Part shown: positions 1 through 7,204 of the stretch, one piece after another
Position numbering within the stretch: position 1 is the first letter of the stretch
Layout: each line of letters starts with the position of its first letter
DNA from: an uncultured Clostridia bacterium
GTDB taxonomy: Bacteria > Bacillota > Clostridia > Oscillospirales > CAG-272
Direction: 5' to 3'
NCBI GenBank assembly: GCA_947586625.1
Contig: CANPXS010000008.1
Location: 1-37,146 of the forward strand
DNA: 37,146 bases
The notes under the pieces: generated by a model
The model's database searches: none
The model's input: the letters and a program-made list of their open reading frames with translations, nothing else
Told to the model about the DNA's origin: nothing
Program-made: the position numbers and the translations under genes

Positions 1-770
1 TCGGCAACAACCGCATAGATCGCGTACTCTACATGGCGGCGAGCGTGTTCTGCACAGTCGGCGGTCCGCTCGCGGACGTGTTCGACCTCGCGACGCGCGA
101 CATCGGTCACTCCGAGGACGTCGAGCTCGGAAGGTGTATGCCCGGTTTCCTTGAGACGACAGTCGACGGCTCGTCGGTGATATTCGGCTCGCTCGACGCT
201 ATCGAGGCGGCGGGTATACGCATACCGAGACCGCTCCAGGAGCACAGAAACGACGAGTTCGGCGGCTCCGTGTCGATAATGTACATGGTGCAGGACGGCA
301 AATTCGTCTCGCGCATGCTTATATCGTACCTCGTCGACGCCGACTTTGAATTCCTTCTCAAGCAGCTCGACCGCGGCGGTTTGTTTGTCGGCATAAAGAC
401 GTTCGACCCGAATGTGACCGAGGAATTCCTCGGCAGACAGATAAAGCTGAAGCGTTACCCCGTTCGCATAATCAGATGCAAGTCGCTGGAGGACAGAACG
501 GAGGTGGAGGCGAACGTCGCGAGCGGCATAGTCTCGAAGGATTCGCCGAAGACGCTGCTCCAGACTGTGACGCTCTGCGAGAAGGTGCTGCACGCACGCA
601 GCATAAACACGATGCTGGCGGTCATATCGGTCATGATAAGCGTGTTCGTGTCGATACTCGCGATAATATTCGGCGCGGGTTCGCTCGAACTGTCGCCGCT
701 GTTCATAACGATATACCAGCTGTTCTGGGTCGTGCCGATGTTCATAACGTCGAAGATGATAGTGTCGTAA
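1..770 (+). CDS. C-terminal part of a P-type ATPase-like membrane protein (5' partial)
   Basis: The reading frame is open from base 3, upstream of the first ATG at 33, so this is the end of a longer gene running off the window. The visible part has a stretch (around GFLETTVDGSSVIFGSLDAI) that resembles the N-domain of P1-type ATPases, then a region resembling their P-domain, and ends in two or three hydrophobic segments (from about 600 to 770). The P-domain landmarks are degenerate: where TGDxxxTA is expected the sequence reads TFDPNVTEE, and no GDGxNDAP motif is present. If the relationship is real this is an inactive or repurposed pump-like protein. The family assignment is my inference from motif spacing; a plain 'hypothetical membrane protein' is the safe label. 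Confidence 0.5.
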   Translation, partial: GNNRIDRVLYMAASVFCTVGGPLADVFDLATRDIGHSEDVELGRCMPGFLETTVDGSSVIFGSLDAIEAAGIRIPRPLQEHRNDEFGGSVSIMYMVQDGKFVSRMLISYLVDADFEFLLKQLDRGGLFVGIKTFDPNVTEEFLGRQIKLKRYPVRIIRCKSLEDRTEVEANVASGIVSKDSPKTLLQTVTLCEKVLHARSINTMLAVISVMISVFVSILAIIFGAGSLELSPLFITIYQLFWVVPMFITSKMIVS

Positions 771-803
771 TAAAGCGTTATCAATAAATCTTACGAAAGC
801 AAA

Positions 804-829
804 CGAGGGGAGCGTCGTCGCTCCCCTCG
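804..829 (+). terminator. 11-bp GC-rich hairpin between two genes
   Basis: CGAGGGGAGCG and CGCTCCCCTCG form a perfect 11-bp stem with a TCGT loop. It lies 10 bases before the next ATG and has no T-tract on the plus strand. It may be a weak terminator for the upstream gene or a 5' UTR structure controlling the radical SAM gene. Confidence 0.5.
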
Positions 830-839
830 ACCAAACTGT

Positions 840-2702
840 ATGGACTATAAGAAATACGCAAGCATACTGAAAAGCGTATCAAAGCCCGCGCGGTACACGG
901 GCGGCGAGAGAAATCAGGTCGTAAAGGACAAGTCGCGCATAAAGTGCCGTTTCGCGTTCTGTTTTCCCGATACGTATGAGATAGGCATGTCGAATCTAGG
1001 CGTGCGCATACTGTACGGTGCGCTAAACGAGCTTGACGACGTGTGGTGCGAGCGCGTATACACGCCGTGGACGGATATGCAAAAGCGCATGAGGGAGTAC
1101 GATATCCCGCTTTGGGCGCACGAGAGCGGCGACCCGATAAGGGAGTTCGACATCGTCGCGTTCACGCTGCAATACGAGATGTGCTACACGAACGTGCTCG
1201 CGATGCTCGACCTTGCAGGCATACCGATTTTGGCAAGTGAAAGGGGCGAGGGCGATCCGATCGTTATAGGCGGCGGTCCGTGCGCATACAATGCGGAGCC
1301 GGTGGCGGATTTCTTCGACATCTTCTCTATCGGCGAGGGCGAGGAAGCGCTGCCCGAGCTTGCGAGGCTGTACGTCAAGATGAAGGATTCGGGCGAGTAC
1401 ACGCGCGAAAAATTCCTATATGCGGCGGCGACGGAGCTCGAGGGCTTCTATGTGCCGTCGCTGTATCGCGTCGAATACGGTGCGGACGGTGTGATATCGA
1501 CGTTTGAGCCTGTCGACGAAAACGTGCCGAGACGCGTCAAAAAGCGCATCGTCGAGGACTTCGACAACGCTTATTTCCCGACGAGTCCCGTCATGCCGTA
1601 TACGGAGGTCGTACACGACCGCATAATGCTCGAGGTGTTCCGCGGCTGCATACGCGGCTGCCGATTCTGTCAGGCGGGCATGATATACCGCCCCGTGCGC
1701 GACAGGTCTGTTGAGACGCTGTGCCGTCAGGCGGCGGAGATGTACAAGAACACGGGCTACGACGAGATATCGCTGACGTCGCTCGCTATCGACGACTACA
1801 CGTGCGTCGACAGTCTGACCGACGAGCTTATAAAGTGGACGAACGACAACAAAATTTCGCTGTCGCTGCCGTCGCTGCGCGCCGACAGTTTTACGCGCGA
1901 GCTTATGGCGAAGATAAGCGGCGTTCGTTCGTCGGGGCTGACGTTCGCGCCGGAGGCGGGAACGCAGAGGCTGCGCGACGCGATAAACAAGAATGTCCGC
2001 GAGGAGGACATATTGAACGCGGTACATATCGCGTTCGAGGCGGGCAAGTCGCAGGTCAAGCTGTACTTTATGATAGGTCTGCCGACGGAGACGGACGAGG
2101 ACGTAGTAGGTATTGCGAAGCTGGCCGAGCGCGTTATCGAGGAATATTACAAGACGGAGGGGCGCAACAAGCGACGTCCGCCGCAGGTCACGATATCGAC
2201 GGCGTGCTTCATACCGAAGCCGTTCACGCCGTTCCAGTGGTTCCCGCAGATAACGATGGAGGAGTTCGAGCGCCGTCAGCAGCTCATCGCGGACAACATA
2301 CACGACAGAAAGATAAAGTATAATTTCCACGACTCGAAGGTGTCGTTCGTCGAGGCTGTGCTTGCGAGAGGCGACAGGCGGCTGTCGCGCGTGCTGCTCG
2401 AAATGCACAGGCGCGGCGCGTCTTTCGACGCGTGGGACGAGTATTTCTCGATGGAGACGTGGGACGAGTCGTTCCGCGCCGCCGGCGTCGACCCCGATTT
2501 TTACGCGAGACGCGAGCGCGACTACGGCGAAATATTGCCGTGGGACGTTATAGACATCGGCGTGACGAAGAAGTTTTTCATGCGCGAAATGGAGATGGCG
2601 GAGAGGTCGGAGCCGTCGAAGAACTGCCGCGAGAGTTGCTCGGGGTGCGGAGCATTTGTGTACGGAGGTGATACGCTGTGTCGGAAAATGAGAGAGCGGT
2701 GA
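840..2702 (+). CDS. TIGR03960-type B12-binding radical SAM protein
   Basis: This 620-residue protein has the architecture of the TIGR03960 family: an N-terminal cobalamin-binding-like region (beginning with the typical KPARYTGGE segment), then a radical SAM core. The cluster motif CxxxCxxC is visible as C270, C274 and C277 in RGCIRGCRFCQAG, and the C-terminus carries a further Cys-rich stretch (CRESCSGCGAF). Members of this family are poorly characterised radical enzymes, usually encoded beside or fused to a DUF2344 protein, as here. The ATG at 840 matches the family start but has no recognisable Shine-Dalgarno sequence; a stable hairpin sits just upstream. The gene overlaps the next by 25 bases, indicating translational coupling. 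The substrate is unknown. Confidence 0.9.
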   Translation: MDYKKYASILKSVSKPARYTGGERNQVVKDKSRIKCRFAFCFPDTYEIGMSNLGVRILYGALNELDDVWCERVYTPWTDMQKRMREYDIPLWAHESGDPIREFDIVAFTLQYEMCYTNVLAMLDLAGIPILASERGEGDPIVIGGGPCAYNAEPVADFFDIFSIGEGEEALPELARLYVKMKDSGEYTREKFLYAAATELEGFYVPSLYRVEYGADGVISTFEPVDENVPRRVKKRIVEDFDNAYFPTSPVMPYTEVVHDRIMLEVFRGCIRGCRFCQAGMIYRPVRDRSVETLCRQAAEMYKNTGYDEISLTSLAIDDYTCVDSLTDELIKWTNDNKISLSLPSLRADSFTRELMAKISGVRSSGLTFAPEAGTQRLRDAINKNVREEDILNAVHIAFEAGKSQVKLYFMIGLPTETDEDVVGIAKLAERVIEEYYKTEGRNKRRPPQVTISTACFIPKPFTPFQWFPQITMEEFERRQQLIADNIHDRKIKYNFHDSKVSFVEAVLARGDRRLSRVLLEMHRRGASFDAWDEYFSMETWDESFRAAGVDPDFYARRERDYGEILPWDVIDIGVTKKFFMREMEMAERSEPSKNCRESCSGCGAFVYGGDTLCRKMRER

Positions 2703-3391
2703 CGCAGCCCGCCACAGCGCCGGTGCGCGTCGCGTTTACAAAGACAGGGGCGCTGTCGTTCATATCGCATCTCGACCTTATGCGGACGGTGACGCGCATG
2801 CTGATACGCGCCGACATCGGCATATACTACACGGAAGGGTTCAATCCGCATCCGAAGCTCGTGTTCGCGCTGCCGCTTTCGGTCGGCGTCGAGAGCACGT
2901 ATGAGCTGTTCGACGTAAAGGTGATGGGCGAGAGCGCGGACTATGCGCTGATAGCGGAGCGTCTGCGCCGCGAGTCGCCGGACGATATAAAAATCATCGA
3001 CGCGTATGCGCCGGAGAGGAAGTTCCGCGATATCGCGTACTCGGATTACGACATCGTCATTCGCGGCACTGGCTGCTGCGACGACCCGATAGGAGCTGTC
3101 GAAAAAATGATGGCGGGTCCGATAGTCGAGATGAAGCGGACGAAGTCGGGCGAGACGGAGTGCGACATAAGACCGTTCATTAAGTCGCTCGTATGCGAGG
3201 GCGGCAGGGACGAGCTCAGAATAAAAACGCGGCTCGACGCCGCGTCGGAGTCGTATCTGAATCCCGAGTATGTGGTCAAAGCCGTGACGAACGCGACATG
3301 CATCACGCTCGACAACATCGCGCCGGGCGGCGACGTATACGAGATAACGCGCACATGCATATTCGACTGTGACGGAAACGTGTTCAGATAA
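2678..3391 (+). CDS. DUF2344 / TIGR03936 radical SAM-associated protein
   Basis: This 237-residue protein starts at GTG 2678 with a clear GGAGGTG site seven bases upstream, inside the end of the radical SAM gene. The N-terminal block (VRVAFTKTGALSFISHLDL, then RADIGIYYTEGFNPHPKL) is the hallmark of DUF2344/TIGR03936, the obligate partner of TIGR03960 proteins. In many Clostridia the pair is followed by an RNase E/G gene and rplU-rpmA; here it is followed directly by a terminator, so that neighbourhood is lost. Function is unknown; the pair probably works as one enzyme system. Confidence 0.9.
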   Translation: MSENERAVTQPATAPVRVAFTKTGALSFISHLDLMRTVTRMLIRADIGIYYTEGFNPHPKLVFALPLSVGVESTYELFDVKVMGESADYALIAERLRRESPDDIKIIDAYAPERKFRDIAYSDYDIVIRGTGCCDDPIGAVEKMMAGPIVEMKRTKSGETECDIRPFIKSLVCEGGRDELRIKTRLDAASESYLNPEYVVKAVTNATCITLDNIAPGGDVYEITRTCIFDCDGNVFR

Positions 3392-3406
3392 GGACGGTAC
3401 AGAAAG

Positions 3407-3436
3407 ACGGAGCGGCTTTGAGAAAAGCCGCTCCGT
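3407..3436. terminator. Bidirectional intrinsic terminator
   Basis: A 13-bp perfect stem (ACGGAGCGGCTTT and its complement) with a GAG loop lies between the convergent DUF2344 and oxidoreductase genes. A short T-rich stretch follows on the plus strand (GTGGTTTTA), and CTTTCT follows on the minus strand. Confidence 0.8.
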
Positions 3437-3443
3437 CGTGGTT

Positions 3444-4577
3444 TTATCCCTCGTTATATATGTTTATCAGCTTTTCTGCCAGTCCGTCGACGTAGAGGAG
3501 CTCGCCGCGCTCGCGGACATCACTCTTGTCGATATCGCGTATCGGGAAGCTCTCGCCGATCTTATTGATGAGGCGCGTGTGCTCTGACGCGGCGCGTATG
3601 CCGCAGAGGACGTTGTCGCCGAACGCGGCGACGTGAAGCTTGCGCTCGGGGAACAGGAACGGGTCGCCGTAGTCGCGGCGCACGCCGTCGCCAGCGACGC
3701 CGACGATGTGACCGGCCGTATATATATCGCGCTCCGCGAGCGATTCGGGCGCATCGTTTTGCGAGAAAGTGATGCGTCCGCGTGTGAATTTGTAGTCGAA
3801 TATCGGGTTGACGGTCACGTCGACTGTGTGTGACGCAACGAACAGCGCTTTTGCTCCGCCTTCGAGCGTGCAGCGAATGACTGCGGAGTCGAAGTTTTCG
3901 ATATCGTTGACGCGCGTCAGGTCGGCGTCGACGTAGACGACGCGGCGGCTCTCGTCGACGGTGCGTCCTGTTACGTAGAGCATGTTGTGCAGGTAGTGCG
4001 CGGCGGCGTTGTTGGCGACGCTGTCGTAGATGAGAGCGCCGTCGGCGGCGCGTATTCTGCCCGCCCATCCGGTGCCGCGACCGAAGTATTTCCTGTCGCG
4101 CGGCCACAGAATGAGCGTGCGCAGGCTGACGGGCTCGCCGTATATGCCGGACATGATGTCACACTTCATCTTCTGTATCGCCTCGCTGTGCGACCACTGG
4201 TATCCTATAGACACGCGGTGTCCGCTCTTTGCTTCGGCGTCGAGCAGTTTCTCAATGTCGCGGGCGTCGCCGCAGAGAGGCTTTTCGCACAGCACGTCGG
4301 AGCCGTGCGCAAGCGCTTCGAGTATGTTTTCGGTGTGGAACTGTATCGGCGTTGCGATGACGCACAGCTCGGCTGTATGTTCGGCGTAGAATTCGGACAG
4401 CGTGCCGTAAGGCTGACCGCACGCGGATATGATGTCGTCGAGTCGGCGGCACGACGCGGGGAACGGGTCGACGGCGCCGACGAGGTCGAATTTGTCTTTG
4501 TTTTCGGGGCGAAGGACTTCGTTGACGTATAGCGAGCCGTAGCCTCCGATCCCGACGAGAACTATCGTTTTTTTCAC
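3444..4577 (-). CDS. Gfo/Idh/MocA family NAD(P)-dependent oxidoreductase
   Basis: The 377-residue product has an N-terminal Rossmann fold with GIGGYG at residues 9-14 and the family signature EKP at residues 98-100 (in CEKPLCGD). This is typical of sugar or cyclitol dehydrogenases that oxidise or epimerise a hydroxyl via NAD(P). The start is GTG at 4577: the next in-frame codon set upstream contains TAA, so no earlier start is possible. The gene is monocistronic, with its own promoter and a terminator at its 3' end. The substrate cannot be read from the sequence. A four-codon ORF (MQTQ) ends exactly on the start codon (GTGA overlap), which may mean translation reinitiation. Confidence 0.85.
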   Translation of the reverse strand: MKKTIVLVGIGGYGSLYVNEVLRPENKDKFDLVGAVDPFPASCRRLDDIISACGQPYGTLSEFYAEHTAELCVIATPIQFHTENILEALAHGSDVLCEKPLCGDARDIEKLLDAEAKSGHRVSIGYQWSHSEAIQKMKCDIMSGIYGEPVSLRTLILWPRDRKYFGRGTGWAGRIRAADGALIYDSVANNAAAHYLHNMLYVTGRTVDESRRVVYVDADLTRVNDIENFDSAVIRCTLEGGAKALFVASHTVDVTVNPIFDYKFTRGRITFSQNDAPESLAERDIYTAGHIVGVAGDGVRRDYGDPFLFPERKLHVAAFGDNVLCGIRAASEHTRLINKIGESFPIRDIDKSDVRERGELLYVDGLAEKLINIYNEG

Positions 4578-4618
4578 TGTGTTTGCATTATCTCCCTTTT
4601 TGACTTTATGCCGCTTAC

Positions 4619-4647
4619 ATTATAAGCGCGTGCGAGTGTAAAATCAA
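4619..4647 (-). promoter_or_regulatory. Sigma-A promoter for the Gfo/Idh oxidoreductase
   Basis: Read on the minus strand: TTGATT (4642-4647), a 17-bp spacer, then a consensus TATAAT (4619-4624), 42 bases before the GTG start. Confidence 0.7.
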
Positions 4648-4747
4648 TATTTATTTTGAAAATTCCGCGCTTTCTTGAATCGGCGCATAGAGGGATTATG
4701 CACGAACGCGACATTGTTTTTAACGTAAACTTTGTTGAAAGTGCGTC

Positions 4748-4775
4748 TTGAAAAAGTTTGTAAATTCAGTATACT
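4748..4775 (+). promoter_or_regulatory. Sigma-A promoter for the small conserved protein
   Basis: TTGAAA (4748-4753), a 16-bp spacer and TATACT (4770-4775), about 80 bases before the chosen start codon at 4856. Confidence 0.6.
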
Positions 4776-4855
4776 TATATTGATAGACGGCGGGCGCCGT
4801 TTATCGAGTATTACAGAAGGGATGGCTCCAAAACATGCTCAATAGGAAGGTTGAG

Positions 4856-5119
4856 ATGCATGAGGTCGACATCGCCGAATTCATCCACGCGCTTGACGGA
4901 TGCGAAGGCGACGTTTATCTCGAGACGCCGGAAGGCGACTGCATCAATCTCAGATCGCGTCTTTCTCAGCTTCTCGGTCTTGCCGAGATAATTAAGGGCG
5001 GCATCGTTGCCGATGCAAAGCTCCGCTGCGAGAATCCGTCGGATGAGACGAAGCTGTTCCGCTTCGCTCTGTTCCGTGAGATTCCGACGAAGACAACAGA
5101 TACGACGGAAGACAAGTGA
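4856..5119 (+). CDS. Small conserved protein of unknown function
   Basis: I chose ATG 4856 rather than 4835 because AGGAAGG (4844-4850) lies five bases upstream of it, and the resulting N-terminus (MHEVDIAEFIHALDGCEGDV) looks like the start of a short clostridial family I recall, with a pattern CxGxVxLxTxEGDxINLxSxLxQ. Members of that family are sometimes labelled 'polya polymerase' in databases, a name with no obvious basis. The product is 87 residues, acidic, soluble and without a signal peptide or known catalytic motif. It is monocistronic, with a promoter upstream; its transcript would run through the tandem hairpin repeat to the terminator at 5468. Function unknown. Confidence 0.75.
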   Translation: MHEVDIAEFIHALDGCEGDVYLETPEGDCINLRSRLSQLLGLAEIIKGGIVADAKLRCENPSDETKLFRFALFREIPTKTTDTTEDK

Positions 5120-5180
5120 GAGGGCGAGCACGGCGAAGCCGTGCTTTTCCATTTTTGGGTGTCGGCGGTTATTTTTCCGC

Positions 5181-5420
5181 CCCGCGTCGTTAATTTTTCT
5201 CGTCGGACGGAAAGTCTGTCGTCGAAAAATGCCTTATGGGACGAAAAAATCCCACGCCGAGGTGAGGATTGGCGGGTAACGCCCGCGTCGTTAAATTTTC
5301 TCGTCGGACGAAAGTCCGCCGTCGAAAATTTGCCTAGCGGAACGAAAAAATCCCACGCCGAGGGGAGGAACGGCGGGTTGCGTATGCGTCGTTTAATTTT
5401 CTCGCTGAGGTGAGGAATGG
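5181..5420 (+). repeat. Tandem ~100-bp hairpin repeat, 2.4 copies
   Basis: Two full copies (about 5181-5281 and 5282-5380) and a truncated third (about 5383-5420) follow head to tail. Each begins with GCGTCGTTAA, contains a long imperfect stem capped by CGGAC-GAAA-GTCCG (copy 2), a segment ACGAAAAAATCCCACGCCGAGG, and a CGCC...GGCG stem. Between copies the stem arms change together: ATTTTTC with GAAAAAT in copy 1, AAATTTTC with GAAAATTT in copy 2. The rest of the 5120-5650 interval holds the terminator at 5468, a short A/T hairpin at 5531-5551 and the next promoter; no gene was found. Confidence 0.8.
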
Positions 5421-5467
5421 TGCGGATAGTTCGCATACAGTCAAGCAAAACGCATGCAATAAAAGGG

Positions 5468-5510
5468 AACATGGCCGCGGGTGCGGTCATGTTTCTTTTT
5501 TTATTTTTTT
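5468..5510 (+). terminator. Strong intrinsic terminator
   Basis: AACATGGCCGC pairs with GCGGTCATGTT (11 bp, one G-T) around a GGGT loop and is followed by a long T-tract to 5510. It would end transcripts carrying the small protein and the tandem hairpin repeat. Confidence 0.9.
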
Positions 5511-5573
5511 ATCGGCACCGTCGGAATTATGCAAAAAACGGCTTTTTTTGCAAGGTTAATGCGTCGTCGATAC

Positions 5574-5602
5574 TTGAAAACGATCAAAAAATGGGGTATA
5601 CT
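5574..5602 (+). promoter_or_regulatory. Sigma-A promoter for the GH43 operon
   Basis: TTGAAA (5574-5579), a 17-bp spacer, TATACT (5597-5602); about 48 bases before the GH43 start. Confidence 0.7.
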
Positions 5603-5650
5603 GTAATATGTAAAATGCCGTGTTGTGCGGCTATATAACGGGGTGAAAAA

Positions 5651-7204
5651 ATGGAGAACAATAAAAACAATCCGATAATCTGGGCGGATATTCCGGATGT
5701 CGACGTGATACGCGTCGATGACACGTACTACATGATATCGACGACGATGCATCTGTCGCCGGGCGGCGTCATATTCCGCTCGTACGATCTCATCCACTGG
5801 GAGATCGCGACGTACCTGTATGACATACTCGAGGACTCGGCGGGCGAGCGTCTCGAGGACGGGCGCGGCGTATACGGCGCGGGCATGTGGGCGGCGACGA
5901 TACGCCACCACAACGGCAAATTCTACGTCATATTCGTCGCAAACGACACGCGCAGTCAGAACGTCTCGTTCCTGTTTACGGCGGACAAGATAGAGGGACC
6001 GTGGGAAAAGCGCAAGATCAAGGGCTTTTACCATGACTGCTCGCTCTATTTTGAGGGTGACCGTCCGTTCATCGTATCGGGCGGCGGCGACTTGCGTCTC
6101 GTCGAGATGAAGCCCGACTTGTCCGAGCCTTTGCCGGGCGGAATCGACAAGGTCATAATTCACGATACCGACTATGTGGGGCTTCGCTTCGAGGGTTCGC
6201 ACATGTATAAGATAGACGGCAAGTACTACATTTTCATGATACATTGGCTGCGGTACGGCTCGCGCCGCCGCGTCGAGGCGTGCTTCTTCTCGGATAAGAT
6301 CGACGGTCCGTATGTGGGCAACAACATTCTCGACGACGATATGGGATATCACAATGCGGGCGTCGCGCAGGGCGGCATCGTCGACACGCCGGACGGCGAA
6401 TGGTACGCGATGCTGTTCCAGGATCACGGCGCCGTCGGAAGGATACCGGTGCTCGTGCCGATGAGATGGGACGAGGGATTCCCCGTGCTCGGCGTCGACG
6501 GGAAGGTGCCGCACCACATGGAGGTGAAGTCGACGCGTCCCGACTATGTGTACGAGCCGATAGTGGTGTCCGACGATTTCGATTATGCGCCCGGACAGCC
6601 GCTCCATCACGCGTGGCAGTGGAACCATATACCGGATAATTCGCTTTGGAGCGTGACGGAGAGAGCGGGATATCTGCGTCTGCGCACCGGTCGGCTCGCG
6701 CCGAACGTGACGCTCGCGAAGAATTCGCTCGGTCAGCGCACGATGGGACCCGTCTGCCGCGGCTCGGTGAAGGTCGATGTGTCGAATCTGCGCGAAGGCG
6801 ACTATGCGGGGCTTTGCGCGATGCAGAGCAATTACGGATTTGTCGCGGTAACGCGCGAGGGCGGCGAGAACTACATCGTCATGCTGACGCGCAGCGTGCC
6901 GGAGCGCGACGCGCACGGTCACTTCCCGCACGGCGACAGTAAGCCTGGCGTCGAGCGCGAACGCGTGAAGCTCGACGGCGACACGGTCGAGCTGTCGATA
7001 GTATGCGATTTTCGCGAGAACGTCGACGTCGCCGATTTCTACTACAAAAAGAACGGCGAGTGGGTGAAGATCGGGACGCAGCTGCAAATGCTGTACACGC
7101 TCGACCACTTCATGGGATATCGCTTCGAGCTCTGCTGCTTCGCGACGAAGGAGTCGGGCGGATACGCGGACTTTGACCGTTACGATATAGAGGTCACGGA
7201 TTGA
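5651..7204 (+). CDS. Glycoside hydrolase family 43 (beta-xylosidase / alpha-L-arabinofuranosidase)
   Basis: The 517-residue enzyme opens with NPIIWADIPDVDVIRVDDTYYM, the GH43 first blade. The likely general base is D16, the pKa-modulating aspartate D129 (in HDCSLYF) and the general acid E181 (in RFEGSHMYK). From about residue 320 a beta-sandwich accessory domain follows, as in GH43 enzymes of the xylosidase/arabinofuranosidase branch (subfamily 12-like, inferred). There is no signal peptide, so it should act in the cytoplasm on imported oligosaccharides. A GGTGAAAAA-type site precedes the ATG. It is the first gene of an operon; its TGA overlaps the next start (TTGA). Family is sure, exact substrate is not. 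Confidence 0.9.
   Translation: MENNKNNPIIWADIPDVDVIRVDDTYYMISTTMHLSPGGVIFRSYDLIHWEIATYLYDILEDSAGERLEDGRGVYGAGMWAATIRHHNGKFYVIFVANDTRSQNVSFLFTADKIEGPWEKRKIKGFYHDCSLYFEGDRPFIVSGGGDLRLVEMKPDLSEPLPGGIDKVIIHDTDYVGLRFEGSHMYKIDGKYYIFMIHWLRYGSRRRVEACFFSDKIDGPYVGNNILDDDMGYHNAGVAQGGIVDTPDGEWYAMLFQDHGAVGRIPVLVPMRWDEGFPVLGVDGKVPHHMEVKSTRPDYVYEPIVVSDDFDYAPGQPLHHAWQWNHIPDNSLWSVTERAGYLRLRTGRLAPNVTLAKNSLGQRTMGPVCRGSVKVDVSNLREGDYAGLCAMQSNYGFVAVTREGGENYIVMLTRSVPERDAHGHFPHGDSKPGVERERVKLDGDTVELSIVCDFRENVDVADFYYKKNGEWVKIGTQLQMLYTLDHFMGYRFELCCFATKESGGYADFDRYDIEVTD

Noticed and set aside
1416..2408. Long antisense open frames opposite GC-rich genes (also 5501-7108, 12424-13731, 18126-19925, 33535-35298)
   Set aside because: They are Arg/Val/His-rich shadow frames without ribosome sites or recognisable domains, a by-product of the codon bias of the real genes.
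4822..4845. Mini-ORF MAPKHAQ ahead of the small conserved protein
   Set aside because: Its possible ribosome site is only one base from the ATG and nothing else supports translation; chance is likely.
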